Assembly (NCBI GenBank): GCA_963776565.1
Contig: CAVZNF010000005.1
Span: 372,001-436,000 of the forward strand
Direction of reading: 5' to 3'
DNA length: 64,000 nt
Source: GMQP-bins7 sp963776565
GTDB taxonomy: Bacteria; Actinomycetota; Thermoleophilia; Gaiellales; Gaiellaceae
A program made the translations under genes and the position numbers. Shown in pieces: positions 49,670-58,128 of this stretch. Under the pieces are notes generated by a model, which ran no database searches, was not told the origin of the DNA, and saw nothing but the letters and a program-made list of their open reading frames with translations. Each line of letters opens with the position of its first letter. The first letter of the stretch is position 1.

Positions 49670-49719
49670 AAGCGTGTCCCGTCCTCGCCTCGCCCGATAG
49701 GACACGATTGGGTCTATTC
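49670..49719 (-). promoter_or_regulatory. Conserved upstream box, copy 1
   Basis: About 50 bp matching a second copy at 54639-54684. Shared parts on the minus strand include TCGGG, GAGGACG and GACACGCTT, and the outer end GAAT. Both copies sit upstream of minus-strand genes of the element. Shared promoter or operator is inferred. Confidence 0.5.
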
Positions 49720-49754
49720 AGGCCAACTCGCATGCCGCGAGCGCGGCGTGAGGA

Positions 49755-49859
49755 TCACGCACCCGGCTTCGCGTCGAGCGGGTTGAGCACGTACTGCGAC
49801 AGGAGCCAAAGTCCGACGATTAGGACGATCGCGGCGACGATGATGAGCGGCAACCTCAC
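49755..49859 (-). CDS. 34-residue membrane micropeptide
   Basis: From GTG 49859: VRLPLIIVAAIVLIVGLWLL, SQYVLNPLDAKPGA. One membrane helix and a short tail. No strong ribosome site, so it may not be translated. Confidence 0.3.
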   Translation of the reverse strand: MRLPLIIVAAIVLIVGLWLLSQYVLNPLDAKPGA

Positions 49860-49929
49860 GGCCTAGATCGTCGCGTCACGAGAACCGGCTCAGTTAGTTG
49901 CACTGTGCCTCCTGTGCAGACCCGCGCTC

Positions 49930-50406
49930 TTAGATCGCCCTGTGTCCCAACAGCAGAAACAGCGCAGCTCCGCTTAGCTCGAGCAGCACCCAGGCGACGG
50001 CCATGTGCCGCCACCTGAGTGTCCAGCCGAACAGCCCAAGGAGGATGTGCCCTCCGTCGGTGATCGGTGTCGGCAGCAGGTTGATGACGGCGACCGCCAG
50101 GTTGATCCCGGCGAGCGCCCCCAGTACCCCGCCGCCGTCCGGCAGTGGTTCGATGCTCCAGAAGACCCCCGCCGCGAAGAACGAGGCGACCGGACCGGCC
50201 AGTGCGACCGGGCCGATGTGCCAGTCGATCGGGTCAGTCGAGCGGTGCCCCATCCTCACGCCGATGCCGAGGGCTGCAGGCTTGAAGTAGAAGCCGGCGA
50301 CCTCCCAGCCGTGGCGCAATCCCACGACGACGTGACCGGCCTCGTGAGCAGCCACTGAGAGCCAAAAGCCGACCCCGAACACGGCCAGCCAAAGCACGAT
50401 CTCCAC
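49930..50406 (-). CDS. Small M50-like (site-2 protease-type) membrane metalloprotease
   Basis: 158 residues with four or so membrane helices. The zinc motif H21-E22-x-x-H25 lies within the first helix region (LSVAAHEAGHVVVGLRHG), and the second metal motif NLLPTPITDGGHILLG near residue 108 matches N-x-x-P-x-x-x-D-G. Preceded by a purine-rich GGGAGGAGGGG. Such proteases cut proteins in membranes; presence in an integrase element is unusual. Target unknown. Confidence 0.8.
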   Translation of the reverse strand: MEIVLWLAVFGVGFWLSVAAHEAGHVVVGLRHGWEVAGFYFKPAALGIGVRMGHRSTDPIDWHIGPVALAGPVASFFAAGVFWSIEPLPDGGGVLGALAGINLAVAVINLLPTPITDGGHILLGLFGWTLRWRHMAVAWVLLELSGAALFLLLGHRAI

Positions 50407-50599
50407 AGTTCCCCTCCTCCCTGCCTAAGTGTGCCTGACAGCGGAGCCTCAAGTGAAGCGTGAAAGGGCGTCGTCGACGACGGCGTAGACGATCACGAGC
50501 CGAGGCTAATCGAGCCGGCCCGCGCTTCTTCATCGGATCGCGGGCGGGAGCGCCCTTCACGAGAAAGAGTAGGCCCGCAACCGGTCTACTCTCTGCTCC

Positions 50600-50794
50600 T
50601 TGAAGGTTGGCTCTCAGATCGTCGCGACGGCGTACTTCGCTCTTGTCGCGCTTCTGTTCGTCTGGGCGGTGTGGCTCTTGGCGACCGACGATCCAGATGG
50701 CGGACGTCACCCGGCAGGAACGGTGATGCTCGTCGTGGCGGTGCTTCTGGGCATTCTCGGCCTCGTGTCGCTCCGCCGCTCGCGGCGTAGTTGA
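50600..50794 (+). CDS. Two-helix small membrane protein
   Basis: 64 residues from TTG 50600: AYFALVALLFVWAVWLLATD, then GTVMLVVAVLLGILGLVSLR and a basic tail RRSRRS. Coding-like pattern but a weak ribosome site. Not recognised. Confidence 0.45.
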   Translation: MKVGSQIVATAYFALVALLFVWAVWLLATDDPDGGRHPAGTVMLVVAVLLGILGLVSLRRSRRS

Positions 50795-51102
50795 AGTTGA
50801 GGAAGCGGTGCGCATGATCCGGGCCAGACCGCTTCACGAGCACCTCTCCCTCTATCTGTGTGTTCCTGCACCCAGGAGCACGTAAACGCTTTGCGCTCAA
50901 GAACCCCTCAATTGGGTGAGTGGAAGAAGGGCCTCGGCTGCATAGTTCAGCCCGCCCGCCTAGAGCTCGCGCTCCTCGATCCACAGGTGGCTTGCGAGCG
51001 GCTCGAACCCCTCGATGAAAGCTCTGTGACTTCGCGACCTCACGCGAGCGCCATGGCATACCGGTCGATGTCTCATCCGGAGCATTCGCTTCAATCATCC
51101 CG
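50795..51102. other. Intergenic stretch with repeat copy A
   Basis: 308 bp. It holds copy A (50941-51000) of a 60-bp repeat. On the minus strand that copy ends a frame with LASHLWIEEREL and TAG. Nothing else is supported. Confidence 0.4.
50941..51000 (-). repeat. Repeat copy A (IEEREL tail)
   Basis: One of three related about 60-bp segments (others at 52771-52830 and 53175-53236). Minus-strand peptide LASHLWIEEREL then TAG. All three share CTCGCGCTCCTCGAT-type core sequence and end a short minus-strand frame. Confidence 0.55.
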
Positions 51103-51318
51103 ATGATCAGCGGGGAACGAGCACTTAGGATCGAGGAGCAGCTGGCCCACCTGCTGAACGTCGAGGTCGACGAGCTGCGCGACTACCTCGCCGGCAACAT
51201 CGGAGCGAGCAGCACGCGTCGGACAGGCTTCCGCTTCGTCCGCGGAACACATGGCGGTCAGTACGTTCGTGACCGCGAGGGAACCGACATCGTTCGGCCC
51301 CGCGCATCCGTCCCCTGA
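51103..51318 (+). CDS. Small hypothetical protein
   Basis: 71 residues: MISGERALRIEEQLAHLLNV then VEVDELRDYLAG and GFRFVRGTHGGQYVRDREG. Coding-like N-terminus but no ribosome site, and it overlaps the next frame by 68 bp. One of the two may be false. Confidence 0.35.
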   Translation: MISGERALRIEEQLAHLLNVEVDELRDYLAGNIGASSTRRTGFRFVRGTHGGQYVRDREGTDIVRPRASVP

Positions 51319-51583
51319 GATCCGCTCGCTTGCCCGCGGTCTCGTGCGGGGTCCGCGAGTATTGCGCCGACTCGTCGGGGACGACCGCAGAAATCTTCGT
51401 CAAGGTTCCGCCTATCGGACGACGGGGACGGAAATTGTCCACTGGGACGGAAGGACGCACTTTCAGGAGCGAGCGAGTGCTGCACCGCTAATACTGCGGA
51501 CGATCCGGTGGTACGCCGAGAATCTCGAGCGGTGGATCGGTCGCGTCGACTGGACGGAGACGGGCTCGCTGACGGTGGGGTGA
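51251..51583 (+). CDS. Hypothetical protein coupled to the glycosyltransferase
   Basis: 110 residues: MAVSTFVTAREPTSFGPAHP, then ending RTIRWYAENLERWIGRVDWT and TETGSLTVG. Its stop overlaps the start of the mannosyltransferase-like gene as GTGA, which supports both. Not recognised; no membrane segment. Confidence 0.45.
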   Translation: MAVSTFVTAREPTSFGPAHPSPEIRSLARGLVRGPRVLRRLVGDDRRNLRQGSAYRTTGTEIVHWDGRTHFQERASAAPLILRTIRWYAENLERWIGRVDWTETGSLTVG

Positions 51584-52734
51584 CGCCCATCGCTGCGGGA
51601 GCAGCCACGAGCGAGCGCTCCAGCGAGAGTTTTCAGCGGTTTTGGTCGCTTCGCGACGTCTCCTGGATCTGGCTCTTCACGAGGGTCTTCACCATAGGGT
51701 CGGCCGCGCTTCTTTCCGCCTGGTCCGGCCAGAAAGTCACGCGCACCTGGCAGCAGTGGGACGCAGGATGGTTCCTCCACGTCGCCCAGCACGGCTACGG
51801 CGACGACGCCCAGTCGCCGGCGTTTTATCCGCTCTACCCATTCCTCTTGCGGGTAGTCGGAGAGCTGCTCGACGGGAGGTATGCCCTCGCGGCCTTCGTC
51901 CTTTCGCTACCGCTGACCCTCTGCGCCTTCGTACTCCTCCACCGGTTGGCCTCCGATCACGTCGACGAAGCGTCGTCGCTACGAGCCGTCTGGTACCTGG
52001 CGCTCTTTCCCTATGCGTTCTTCCTCCAGGCGTTCTACAGCGAGACAGCGTTCATCGTTCTTGCGATCGGCGCGTTTCTCGCCGCCGAACGCGGGCGATT
52101 CGGGTGGGCTGGGACGCTCGCCGGCGCAGCAATGCTCACGCGCCCGATGGCCCCTGCGGTCCTGGCGGGCCTCGTCGTTGTCGGCCTCCGATCGAAGACT
52201 CCGCGCGCGGCGCTCGCCAGACTCGCGATCGCTCCAGTCACGTTCCTCCTCTTTCCGCTCGTCCTTGTCTCGAACGGCCGGAGCCCGCTCGCATTCGTCA
52301 GCGCAGAGCACCACTGGCGGCAGGCGACGCCGCTATCGGCTTTCTACGGGATAGGCCGCGGTGCGCGTCAAGCGTGGGAGAGCCTACGAGCGCTCATGCC
52401 GTTCACTCCAGGCGGACCGAACCTGGCGGTAGTCACCTTCGGCGCGTTCGCCGCCCTCGTTCTCTTCGCAGTCCTCTCGTTTGTGGCTTGGCGACAGCTC
52501 GGAGCCCCGTACGGCATCTACTGCGCCCTCTCCCTTGCAGTGCCAGTCGTCGCGACGACGAGTCCGTGGCCTTTGGTGTCGATGCAGCGCTTCGTCCTGA
52601 CCCTGTTCCCGTGCTTCGTGGTACTCGGTTCGCTTCCGATCCCGCGCTCGGCTCATCGCTTACTCCTTGGGCTCAGCGGCGCTGCGATGGTAGGCGTCCT
52701 CTACTACTGGACACGAGGATCGTTCATTGCATGA
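51580..52734 (+). CDS. PIG-V/mannosyltransferase-like GT-C membrane protein
   Basis: 384 residues from GTG 51580, ten or more membrane helices. The first loop has WQQWDAGWFLHVAQHGYGDD, the acidic GT-C/PIG-V-type motif, followed by SPAFYPLYPFLLRVVGELLD. FYSETAFIVLAIGAFLAAER and LTRPMAPAVLAGLVVVGL are typical of the family. It would transfer a lipid-linked sugar on the outer face. As cargo of a mobile element it could alter the cell surface. Confidence 0.8.
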   Translation: MTPIAAGAATSERSSESFQRFWSLRDVSWIWLFTRVFTIGSAALLSAWSGQKVTRTWQQWDAGWFLHVAQHGYGDDAQSPAFYPLYPFLLRVVGELLDGRYALAAFVLSLPLTLCAFVLLHRLASDHVDEASSLRAVWYLALFPYAFFLQAFYSETAFIVLAIGAFLAAERGRFGWAGTLAGAAMLTRPMAPAVLAGLVVVGLRSKTPRAALARLAIAPVTFLLFPLVLVSNGRSPLAFVSAEHHWRQATPLSAFYGIGRGARQAWESLRALMPFTPGGPNLAVVTFGAFAALVLFAVLSFVAWRQLGAPYGIYCALSLAVPVVATTSPWPLVSMQRFVLTLFPCFVVLGSLPIPRSAHRLLLGLSGAAMVGVLYYWTRGSFIA

Positions 52735-52770
52735 TCAGCCGCCAACTGCGGAAGTCTTGAGTCTGGTTTC

Positions 52771-52830
52771 TTCAGTTCATCCGCCCGCGTCCAGTTCGCG
52801 CTCCTCGATCCGCAGGGAGTTCGCGAGCTC
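52771..52830 (-). repeat. Repeat copy B (IEEREL tail)
   Basis: Minus-strand peptide LANSLRIEERELDAGG then TGA. Lies at the end of a 42-residue frame (52777-52905). Confidence 0.55.
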
Positions 52831-52905
52831 CGGCTCGTCGCCCCGCACCTTCACGATGAAACACTGCTCGGCCCGGCAACTGCTACTCGTCGTGCGACAA
52901 CGCAT
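52777..52905 (-). CDS. 42-residue ORF ending in the repeated tail
   Basis: From ATG 52905: MRCRTTSSSCRAEQCFIVKV, RGDEPELANSLRIEERELDA. It overlaps the end of the adjacent membrane-protein gene by 23 bp in another frame. Its C-terminus matches copies A and C. Either a real tiny gene or a fragment of a larger repeated gene. Confidence 0.4.
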   Translation of the reverse strand: MRCRTTSSSCRAEQCFIVKVRGDEPELANSLRIEERELDAGG

Positions 52906-53116
52906 ACAGAACTTGCACGATGAAGACGCCGACGAAGAAGCCAGTCAGGGCGCCCAGCGATACCCCGAGAAAGTCCTCCATCGCGCAGCGCATGAAGTCG
53001 TCAGGGGGACCTTCACAGACGCTCTCTCCAACGAGTCCTCCCAGCCCACCCCCGATGAGGATGGTGACGAGAATCAACGATGCGCAGGCGACGACTCTCC
53101 ACACGCGACTCCACAC
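52883..53116 (-). CDS. Two-helix membrane protein with central Cys pair
   Basis: 77 residues: VVACASLILVTILIGGGLGG, then ESVCEGPPDDFMRCAMEDFL, and GVSLGALTGFFVGVFIVQVL. Two Gly-rich membrane helices with a loop holding two cysteines that could form a disulfide. Not recognised. Confidence 0.55.
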   Translation of the reverse strand: MWSRVWRVVACASLILVTILIGGGLGGLVGESVCEGPPDDFMRCAMEDFLGVSLGALTGFFVGVFIVQVLYALSHDE

Positions 53117-53174
53117 GCGATCAGCTTTGTGGCGCGCTAACGATCGCTTAAAGGCGCGGAGCGCTCGGCCTGGC

Positions 53175-53236
53175 CTAGTTCAGCCCGCCCGCCTCCAGTT
53201 CGCGCTCCTCGATCCGCAGGTAGCTCGCGACGCTCG
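53175..53236 (-). repeat. Repeat copy C (IEEREL tail)
   Basis: Minus-strand peptide VASYLRIEERELEAGGLN then TAG 53175. Upstream the coding frame is shifted: TVSLVNADE lies in the neighbouring frame (gene from about 53373), so an indel may split a real gene here. Confidence 0.55.
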
Positions 53237-53380
53237 TCAGCGTTCACGAGGCTGACGGTCTGACGCGGGGATTGGCGGCACCCCGCGTCCGCGCCCCAGC
53301 GTCGAGGCCAACACCGAGGCTCGAAGTCCCGGCCGCCAGGGCGGAGGGATGTCAGCAGCCTGTCGAGAGACACGCGCGGA

Positions 53381-54631
53381 TTATCGGGAGTCCGCGTGGA
53401 TGTACTGAGCGCGGATTACCCGCAACTTTGCTCCGAAGCGGGCGATCACGTGCTCGTCGTCACTGAATCCGCCCCATGGGCGGCGCTCAACGACGAGGCC
53501 CGTATTTGCGAACTGGCCCCCGTAGTAGGTGTACGCGACGTGCGCCGCCCTGCCGTAAACCACCTGCGCTCCGCCCTCGCGCATGACATACGCCGTCGCC
53601 GCCTTCCAGTCTTCGCCCTGCCAGTTCTGGCTCCCGTCGTGTCCGTACCAGAGGATGAGCCCAACGAGCGTTCCAACTGCCGCAGCAGTCACGGCAGCGA
53701 CACGCACCCGGCTCGCCAACTGCACAATCGCCACGCCACCAAGGATCGCGAACGCCGGAACGCAGACGATCAGATAGCGGCTGAGAAACGACGAGTCCAA
53801 GATCGACGCGGCAGCAGCTGCAACGAACGGCAGGAACGCCCACCCGACGAGAAGCCTCCGATGCTGGCGCACGAGGTAGGCGCCGACGAGCGCCAAGGCA
53901 AGCCCGACGCCCATCGCGCCAGACACCTCAAGGAGCGTTCGGCCAGCGTACTGCGGCGTGAGTTCGGGGATCCAGCGAGTCGGCAACTCGTCGGGCGGGC
54001 GATTTACGAACACCCAGAACCACGGAAGCAGCGCGACCACGACGACCTCCCAGGTGACGATGGCACGTGGCCGCCGCCATGCGACCAGGACATGCACCGG
54101 CAGGAAGATCAGCGCCGAGAACGTATGCCACAAGATCAGCACGGCGAGGGTCACGCCGTACAGCGCCCAGGCTCCCGCCGTGTCGCACTCGAGCGCCCGC
54201 AGAAAGAGCCAGGTCACGCCGATCACGAGCGCCACGAGGCCCGTATAGCCACGAGCCTGCTGCGACCACTGCACAACGAGCGGATGGACAGCCAGCAGCA
54301 GCGCAGACACGAACGCGACCCGCTCATTGAACATTCGCCGCGCGAGTCCGTACAGCAGCGCGACGGACACGACTGCACCCAGGACGGACGGCAGACGGAG
54401 CGCAATCTCGGAAGTGCCGACCACGGCGAGCCACGGCTTGACCGTCACGTAGTAGAGCCAGTGCAGCTCGTCGCGCAAGGACCACCAACTCCCGGTCACG
54501 TTCCCGACCGTCGTCGCCTCGTCGATCCAGAGCGACGGGTCGCTGATCTGGTAGAGGCCGAGCACGACTGCGACGGCGGCAGCCGGAATCCAGCGCACCG
54601 ACATGCGACCTACGAGGCCAGCCATTCTCAT
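53381..54631 (-). CDS. GT39/ArnT-like GT-C glycosyltransferase
   Basis: 416 residues from ATG 54631 (MRMAGLVGRMSVRWIPAAAV). The first extracytoplasmic loop has ISDPSLWIDEATTVGNVTG with the acidic D-E pair of the family; then ALRLPSVLGAVVSVALLYGL, SQQARGYTGLVALVIGVTWL. About ten membrane helices and a soluble C-terminal domain. An upstream GTG at 54661 is in frame but falls in the conserved box, so ATG is preferred. Second, unrelated GT-C enzyme of the element. Confidence 0.8.
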   Translation of the reverse strand: MRMAGLVGRMSVRWIPAAAVAVVLGLYQISDPSLWIDEATTVGNVTGSWWSLRDELHWLYYVTVKPWLAVVGTSEIALRLPSVLGAVVSVALLYGLARRMFNERVAFVSALLLAVHPLVVQWSQQARGYTGLVALVIGVTWLFLRALECDTAGAWALYGVTLAVLILWHTFSALIFLPVHVLVAWRRPRAIVTWEVVVVALLPWFWVFVNRPPDELPTRWIPELTPQYAGRTLLEVSGAMGVGLALALVGAYLVRQHRRLLVGWAFLPFVAAAAASILDSSFLSRYLIVCVPAFAILGGVAIVQLASRVRVAAVTAAAVGTLVGLILWYGHDGSQNWQGEDWKAATAYVMREGGAQVVYGRAAHVAYTYYGGQFANTGLVVERRPWGGFSDDEHVIARFGAKLRVIRAQYIHADSR

Positions 54632-54638
54632 GGCGTCA

Positions 54639-54684
54639 AGCGTGTCACGTCCTCGCCCCACCCGATCGGACGTTTGAGTTCATT
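54639..54684 (-). promoter_or_regulatory. Conserved upstream box, copy 2
   Basis: Matches copy 1 at 49670-49719 (minus-strand GAAT ... TCGGG ... GAGGACG ... GACACGCTT). Ends about 8 bp before the ATG of the GT39-like gene. Confidence 0.5.
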
Positions 54685-54982
54685 CGATGTCCGGTGTCAC
54701 ACGCGGACTCTAGGCCCGCCCCCTCGGAGAAGGTCGTCGTACCGCAGCGGCGCGCTCACCCCGAGCAGCGTGTCGCGGCCGAAGGCACGTCGAGCGCGAA
54801 GGGCACTCTCGCGTTCCAGGGCCCGACGTTGCCGACGGCTTCCGCCTCGGCGCATGGATCAGCAACAACCTTCAAGCCTTCAAGGGCGGAGCATGTCCCC
54901 GGATCGCCTCGCCCGTCTCGAAGCCCTCCCCGGATGGACGTGGGACGCGCACAAGAAGCCTTGATGCTCCCGCACGCTACGT
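54685..54982. other. Intergenic stretch
   Basis: 298 bp between the box and the end of the next gene. Plus- and minus-strand frames here look like composition shadows. I see no feature I can support. Confidence 0.3.
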
Positions 54983-55732
54983 TCACGCGGCCTGCGGTCT
55001 TGCCTCCTTTCCTTCGCGCACTTTCTTCGCCCGCTCGCCCAGCTTGATCCGCAACCCTGTACCCGCTTTCGATACCTCGAACCAGCCGTTCTGTACGAGC
55101 TTCTGAAGCGCCACCCGTTCGCGGACATACCCGCTGCTCGTAAAGGGATCCGTCGACTGCCGGTTTTGGCTTCGCGAGAAGCGGATGTTGTCGGCGTCGC
55201 CCTGAACCACGAGCACGAGTTCTCCGTTGTCTTCCTCGAACTCGGCGTTCTCAAAGAGAGATATCTGGTTCTCGAACATGCCGAGCATCGCGGCGAGCAT
55301 CCCCATGTCGGCCACCGTCCAGTCCTGGTTCCGTGAGTTCTGCAGCCAGGTGAACACGAAGCGCGGCAACGTGACCGACCCGGCTTCCGCCCACTCCGCT
55401 CGCCTGGGGAGCTCACCGAGCCGTATTCCCTCGGCGATTGCCGCCTTCCTCGCCCGGAGCTCCTCTTCGTTGCGCTTCTTGGAGAAGATTTCCCGGTCGC
55501 CGGCGAGCGCGCCGAGAAGCTCCTCGAGCCGGCGGGTCTCCTTCTCGGTAAGGGGCAGTGCCCCCGGTTCCGCGGCCCACCATCGCTTGTCGAGTGCTTC
55601 AAGCTCGGACGCTTCCTTCTCGGTCAGGTTGGCCGCTACCAGCGTCGCGCCCTTGAGTTCGGGATGGGATGCATATCGGGCGCGCGCCTTCGTCTCGCCC
55701 GCTCGCGACCTTCGTCTCGTCAGATTGGCCAT
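54983..55732 (-). CDS. Hypothetical phage protein, possible winged helix
   Basis: 249 residues. Basic N-terminus (MANLTRRRSRAGETKARARY), a helical charged region, then FVFTWLQNSRNQDWTVADMG, MLGMFENQISLFENAEFEED and a C-terminal winged-helix-like VALQKLVQNGWFEVSKAGTG. It precedes TerL's downstream end. A role in replication or regulation is a guess; family not recognised. Confidence 0.55.
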   Translation of the reverse strand: MANLTRRRSRAGETKARARYASHPELKGATLVAANLTEKEASELEALDKRWWAAEPGALPLTEKETRRLEELLGALAGDREIFSKKRNEEELRARKAAIAEGIRLGELPRRAEWAEAGSVTLPRFVFTWLQNSRNQDWTVADMGMLAAMLGMFENQISLFENAEFEEDNGELVLVVQGDADNIRFSRSQNRQSTDPFTSSGYVRERVALQKLVQNGWFEVSKAGTGLRIKLGERAKKVREGKEARPQAA

Positions 55733-55898
55733 GGTCTACCTCCTATAGGTTCGGCGAGCTCGCAGAACAGTCGGGGGCGCGGACTCGCCTGAACCCGCCC
55801 CCGACGTTTGAAGACACGCGCCTGCTCCCGCGCCTCCCACCTCATGGCCTTCGCCTTCTCCGCGCGTGCGCGAGTCGGTGTGTGGCCCCATTTCGGCA

Positions 55899-57328
55899 TC
55901 AGCGGCGCACCACCCCGACGCCCCGCTGCCGGAGCGTCTCATCGAGCGCCTGCCGCTGGTGCTCCGTGAAAATGTGCGGCCGTCCGTGCTTGAAGCTGCT
56001 CCACGTTCGTGCTCGACCCGGCGTGCCTCGTTCGGCGAGCAGCGAGGCGGCGGAGTGCGAGTGCGACTGCTCGGTCGTCGTGACGGTGGCGGTCGTGGTC
56101 GAGTCGATAGACGCCGGGGCTCGACTCCCTCAGTCGGACGTTCCGTAACTCGTCTAGAAGCTCGGGGTCGTCGGGAAGCGCGAGTGAGTGCTCGCGGATG
56201 AGCTGCAGCAACATCGTCGCGAGCCTCCCAACAGACGCGGCAGAGAACGTGAACTCCTGGACGCTGATCCCACGTCTCTTCAAGCGCTGCGACAGATGGA
56301 CCGCCTGGTACGGATCGAACCGAACGCGAGCCTGGTAACGGCGGGCGACCTCTTCGACCCACTCCTCGACAACGGAGAGCTGGACGGGTCGAAGACGAGA
56401 GCCCTTCCAGTGGCCCATCCGGTCGAGAACGATCCTCGGGGTGTTCGGCGCCGGGAACCTTCTCGGCGTGACACACAGCGGCGACCGTGGCGTCGTGCTT
56501 CAGACCAACGTCGAGCCCGATCACGTACCGCCTGTTTGATTTCGGGTCGAGCGGGCCGTCGAGGGTCACGCAGGCGAGTAGGTCATCCTCACTTGCGAGT
56601 CGATCCTCGGAGGATGTCCACTCGTTCATGAACAGCCTCAGGTAGCTCGACTCGGGCAGCCGCCGTCTCTCCCCCTCGAGGCGTATGGGGTCGAGCCAGT
56701 GGGGCGGGCCTGGTACCTCGTGAACCTTCCAGAGCGCGTCGGCGAGTGCGTGATCGCGCACGCCCTTCGACCAGTGCGCGGGATCTCCGGCGGTGGTCAA
56801 CACCACGAGCCGGGAGCCAGGAACCTTCGTCGCTGCGGTCGACACCGCCTCCCAACATCTCTGCGGTGGTGCCGTCGAGTGCCATTGGCCGATCTCGTCC
56901 ACCGTCACGAAGTACAGCCGCAGTCCCCAGATACTCGCCTGGTCCGCCGCGAGCACCTCGAGGCGGGCATCGGAGCGGCGAAAGTGGACAGAGGACTCCC
57001 GGATGACCAGTGCGTTCTGGAGCTCGGGTGTTCTCGATACGAACCCGGCCATGGCATCGACAAGAAGACGACCCTGTTTCTCATCAGCCGCGAGGGCGTA
57101 CATGCGCGCACGCTGGGGAGCCTGTGCCAGCCCGACCGCGATGTTGTGGCCTGCGAGATCAGACGTCTTACTGTCCCCTCTGGGTCTGGTGATGAAGTGA
57201 TTGGGCGCGGAGGAGTTCTGCTCGAGCACGGCCTCCGCGTCTTCACGCTGGAAGTCCGCCGCCGCCTCTCCGATACGCCGCCCGTCCTCGAGCACGAGCC
57301 CGTAGAAGAGGTCGAGCGCCTCATTCAT
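55899..57328 (-). CDS. Terminase large subunit (frameshifted)
   Basis: DNA-packaging motor. Adenine/Walker A region HFITRPRGDSKTSDLAGHN, Walker B LYFVTVDEIGQWHST, motif III near RLVVLTTAGDP, then nuclease-domain acids IGLDVGLKHDATVAAVCHAE and DDRAVALAL. Indels near 56440 and 56060 split it; the end QALDETLRQRGVGVVRR with TGA 55899 is in another frame. ATG 57328 overlaps the TerS end. Confidence 0.87.
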
Positions 57329-57731
57329 GGTTCTCACGCACGCGCCGGCCCTCTGCTGCGAGCGCCTCGAGGGCGCGGTCGAAGCGCTGGTCCTCCTTCG
57401 CCATCTCCGCGATAACCGCCCGCAGCGCCTCGAGCGTCCTCACGGCGGCGTTGTAAGAGAGCCAGTACACCTTCACCGCCCCGTTGGGATTCCCGTCTGC
57501 GTCGATGAAGGGGACGGTCTCGAAGTAGCGGTCTAGGGCAATGAGCTTGGCCTTGTTGCGGGCGTACAGATCCAGCGTCTCCCGCCCTGCCCAGGAAAGC
57601 TCCGCCTGACGCATTCCCATTCGCTTCAAAACAGACTGTTTGACGTTCCTCGCCAGGGGGACTAGGGCGGCACCACTTTGCGCGCCGTGCTTTGTCGCCG
57701 CAGCGCGCCGAACACCCTTAGATCGTGCCAA
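57321..57731 (-). CDS. Terminase small subunit (P27-like)
   Basis: 136 residues. Helical, basic N-terminus; LSWAGRETLDLYARNKAKLI, ALDRYFETVPFIDADGNPNG and VYWLSYNAAVRTLEALRAVI follow the P27-family pattern (start helix, x-D-x-x-G-x loop, second helix). It directly precedes and overlaps TerL, as is normal for this pair. It selects the DNA to be packaged. Confidence 0.78.
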   Translation of the reverse strand: MARSKGVRRAAATKHGAQSGAALVPLARNVKQSVLKRMGMRQAELSWAGRETLDLYARNKAKLIALDRYFETVPFIDADGNPNGAVKVYWLSYNAAVRTLEALRAVIAEMAKEDQRFDRALEALAAEGRRVRENHE

Positions 57732-57794
57732 GAATCACGGGGACCCGGAGCGACCGGGTTCTTCGTGATCATCGCGCGGAACCGTAAGCTCAGC

Positions 57795-58016
57795 TCAGCG
57801 CGGACGCTTGAGCAACACGACTGGCCAGGCCATCAGATCGCCGTACTTCAGCGACAGGCCAACGGCCTCCCAGCCCTCGTCTCCGAGCTCGTTCAGCTGC
57901 TCGGGGGCGAAGGCGTCTTCATCCTTCTTGACGCTCTTCGCTTCCTTGAGCGGCACGACCAGATACTCGAAGCGAGTCGTTGAGATGGTCGGGGCGTCAA
58001 TCATCGACGTTGTCAT
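57795..58016 (-). CDS. DUF4177-like small protein
   Basis: 73 residues from ATG 58016 with GGAGG six bases upstream: FEYLVVPLKEAKSVKKDEDA, LNELGDEGWEAVGLSLKYGD, then WPVVLLKRPR. The LNELGDEGWE core is that of DUF4177. Function unknown; common in phages and chromosomes. Confidence 0.7.
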   Translation of the reverse strand: MTTSMIDAPTISTTRFEYLVVPLKEAKSVKKDEDAFAPEQLNELGDEGWEAVGLSLKYGDLMAWPVVLLKRPR

Positions 58017-58128
58017 CTGACACCTCCTTCCTGCCACCAACTTTGCGCCTTGCCGTCACGTTCGCATCGGTGAAAACCCACACAGAGGCGGTGTTCACGA
58101 CGTCGTGAGAAGTGGCGAGCAATCTCCG

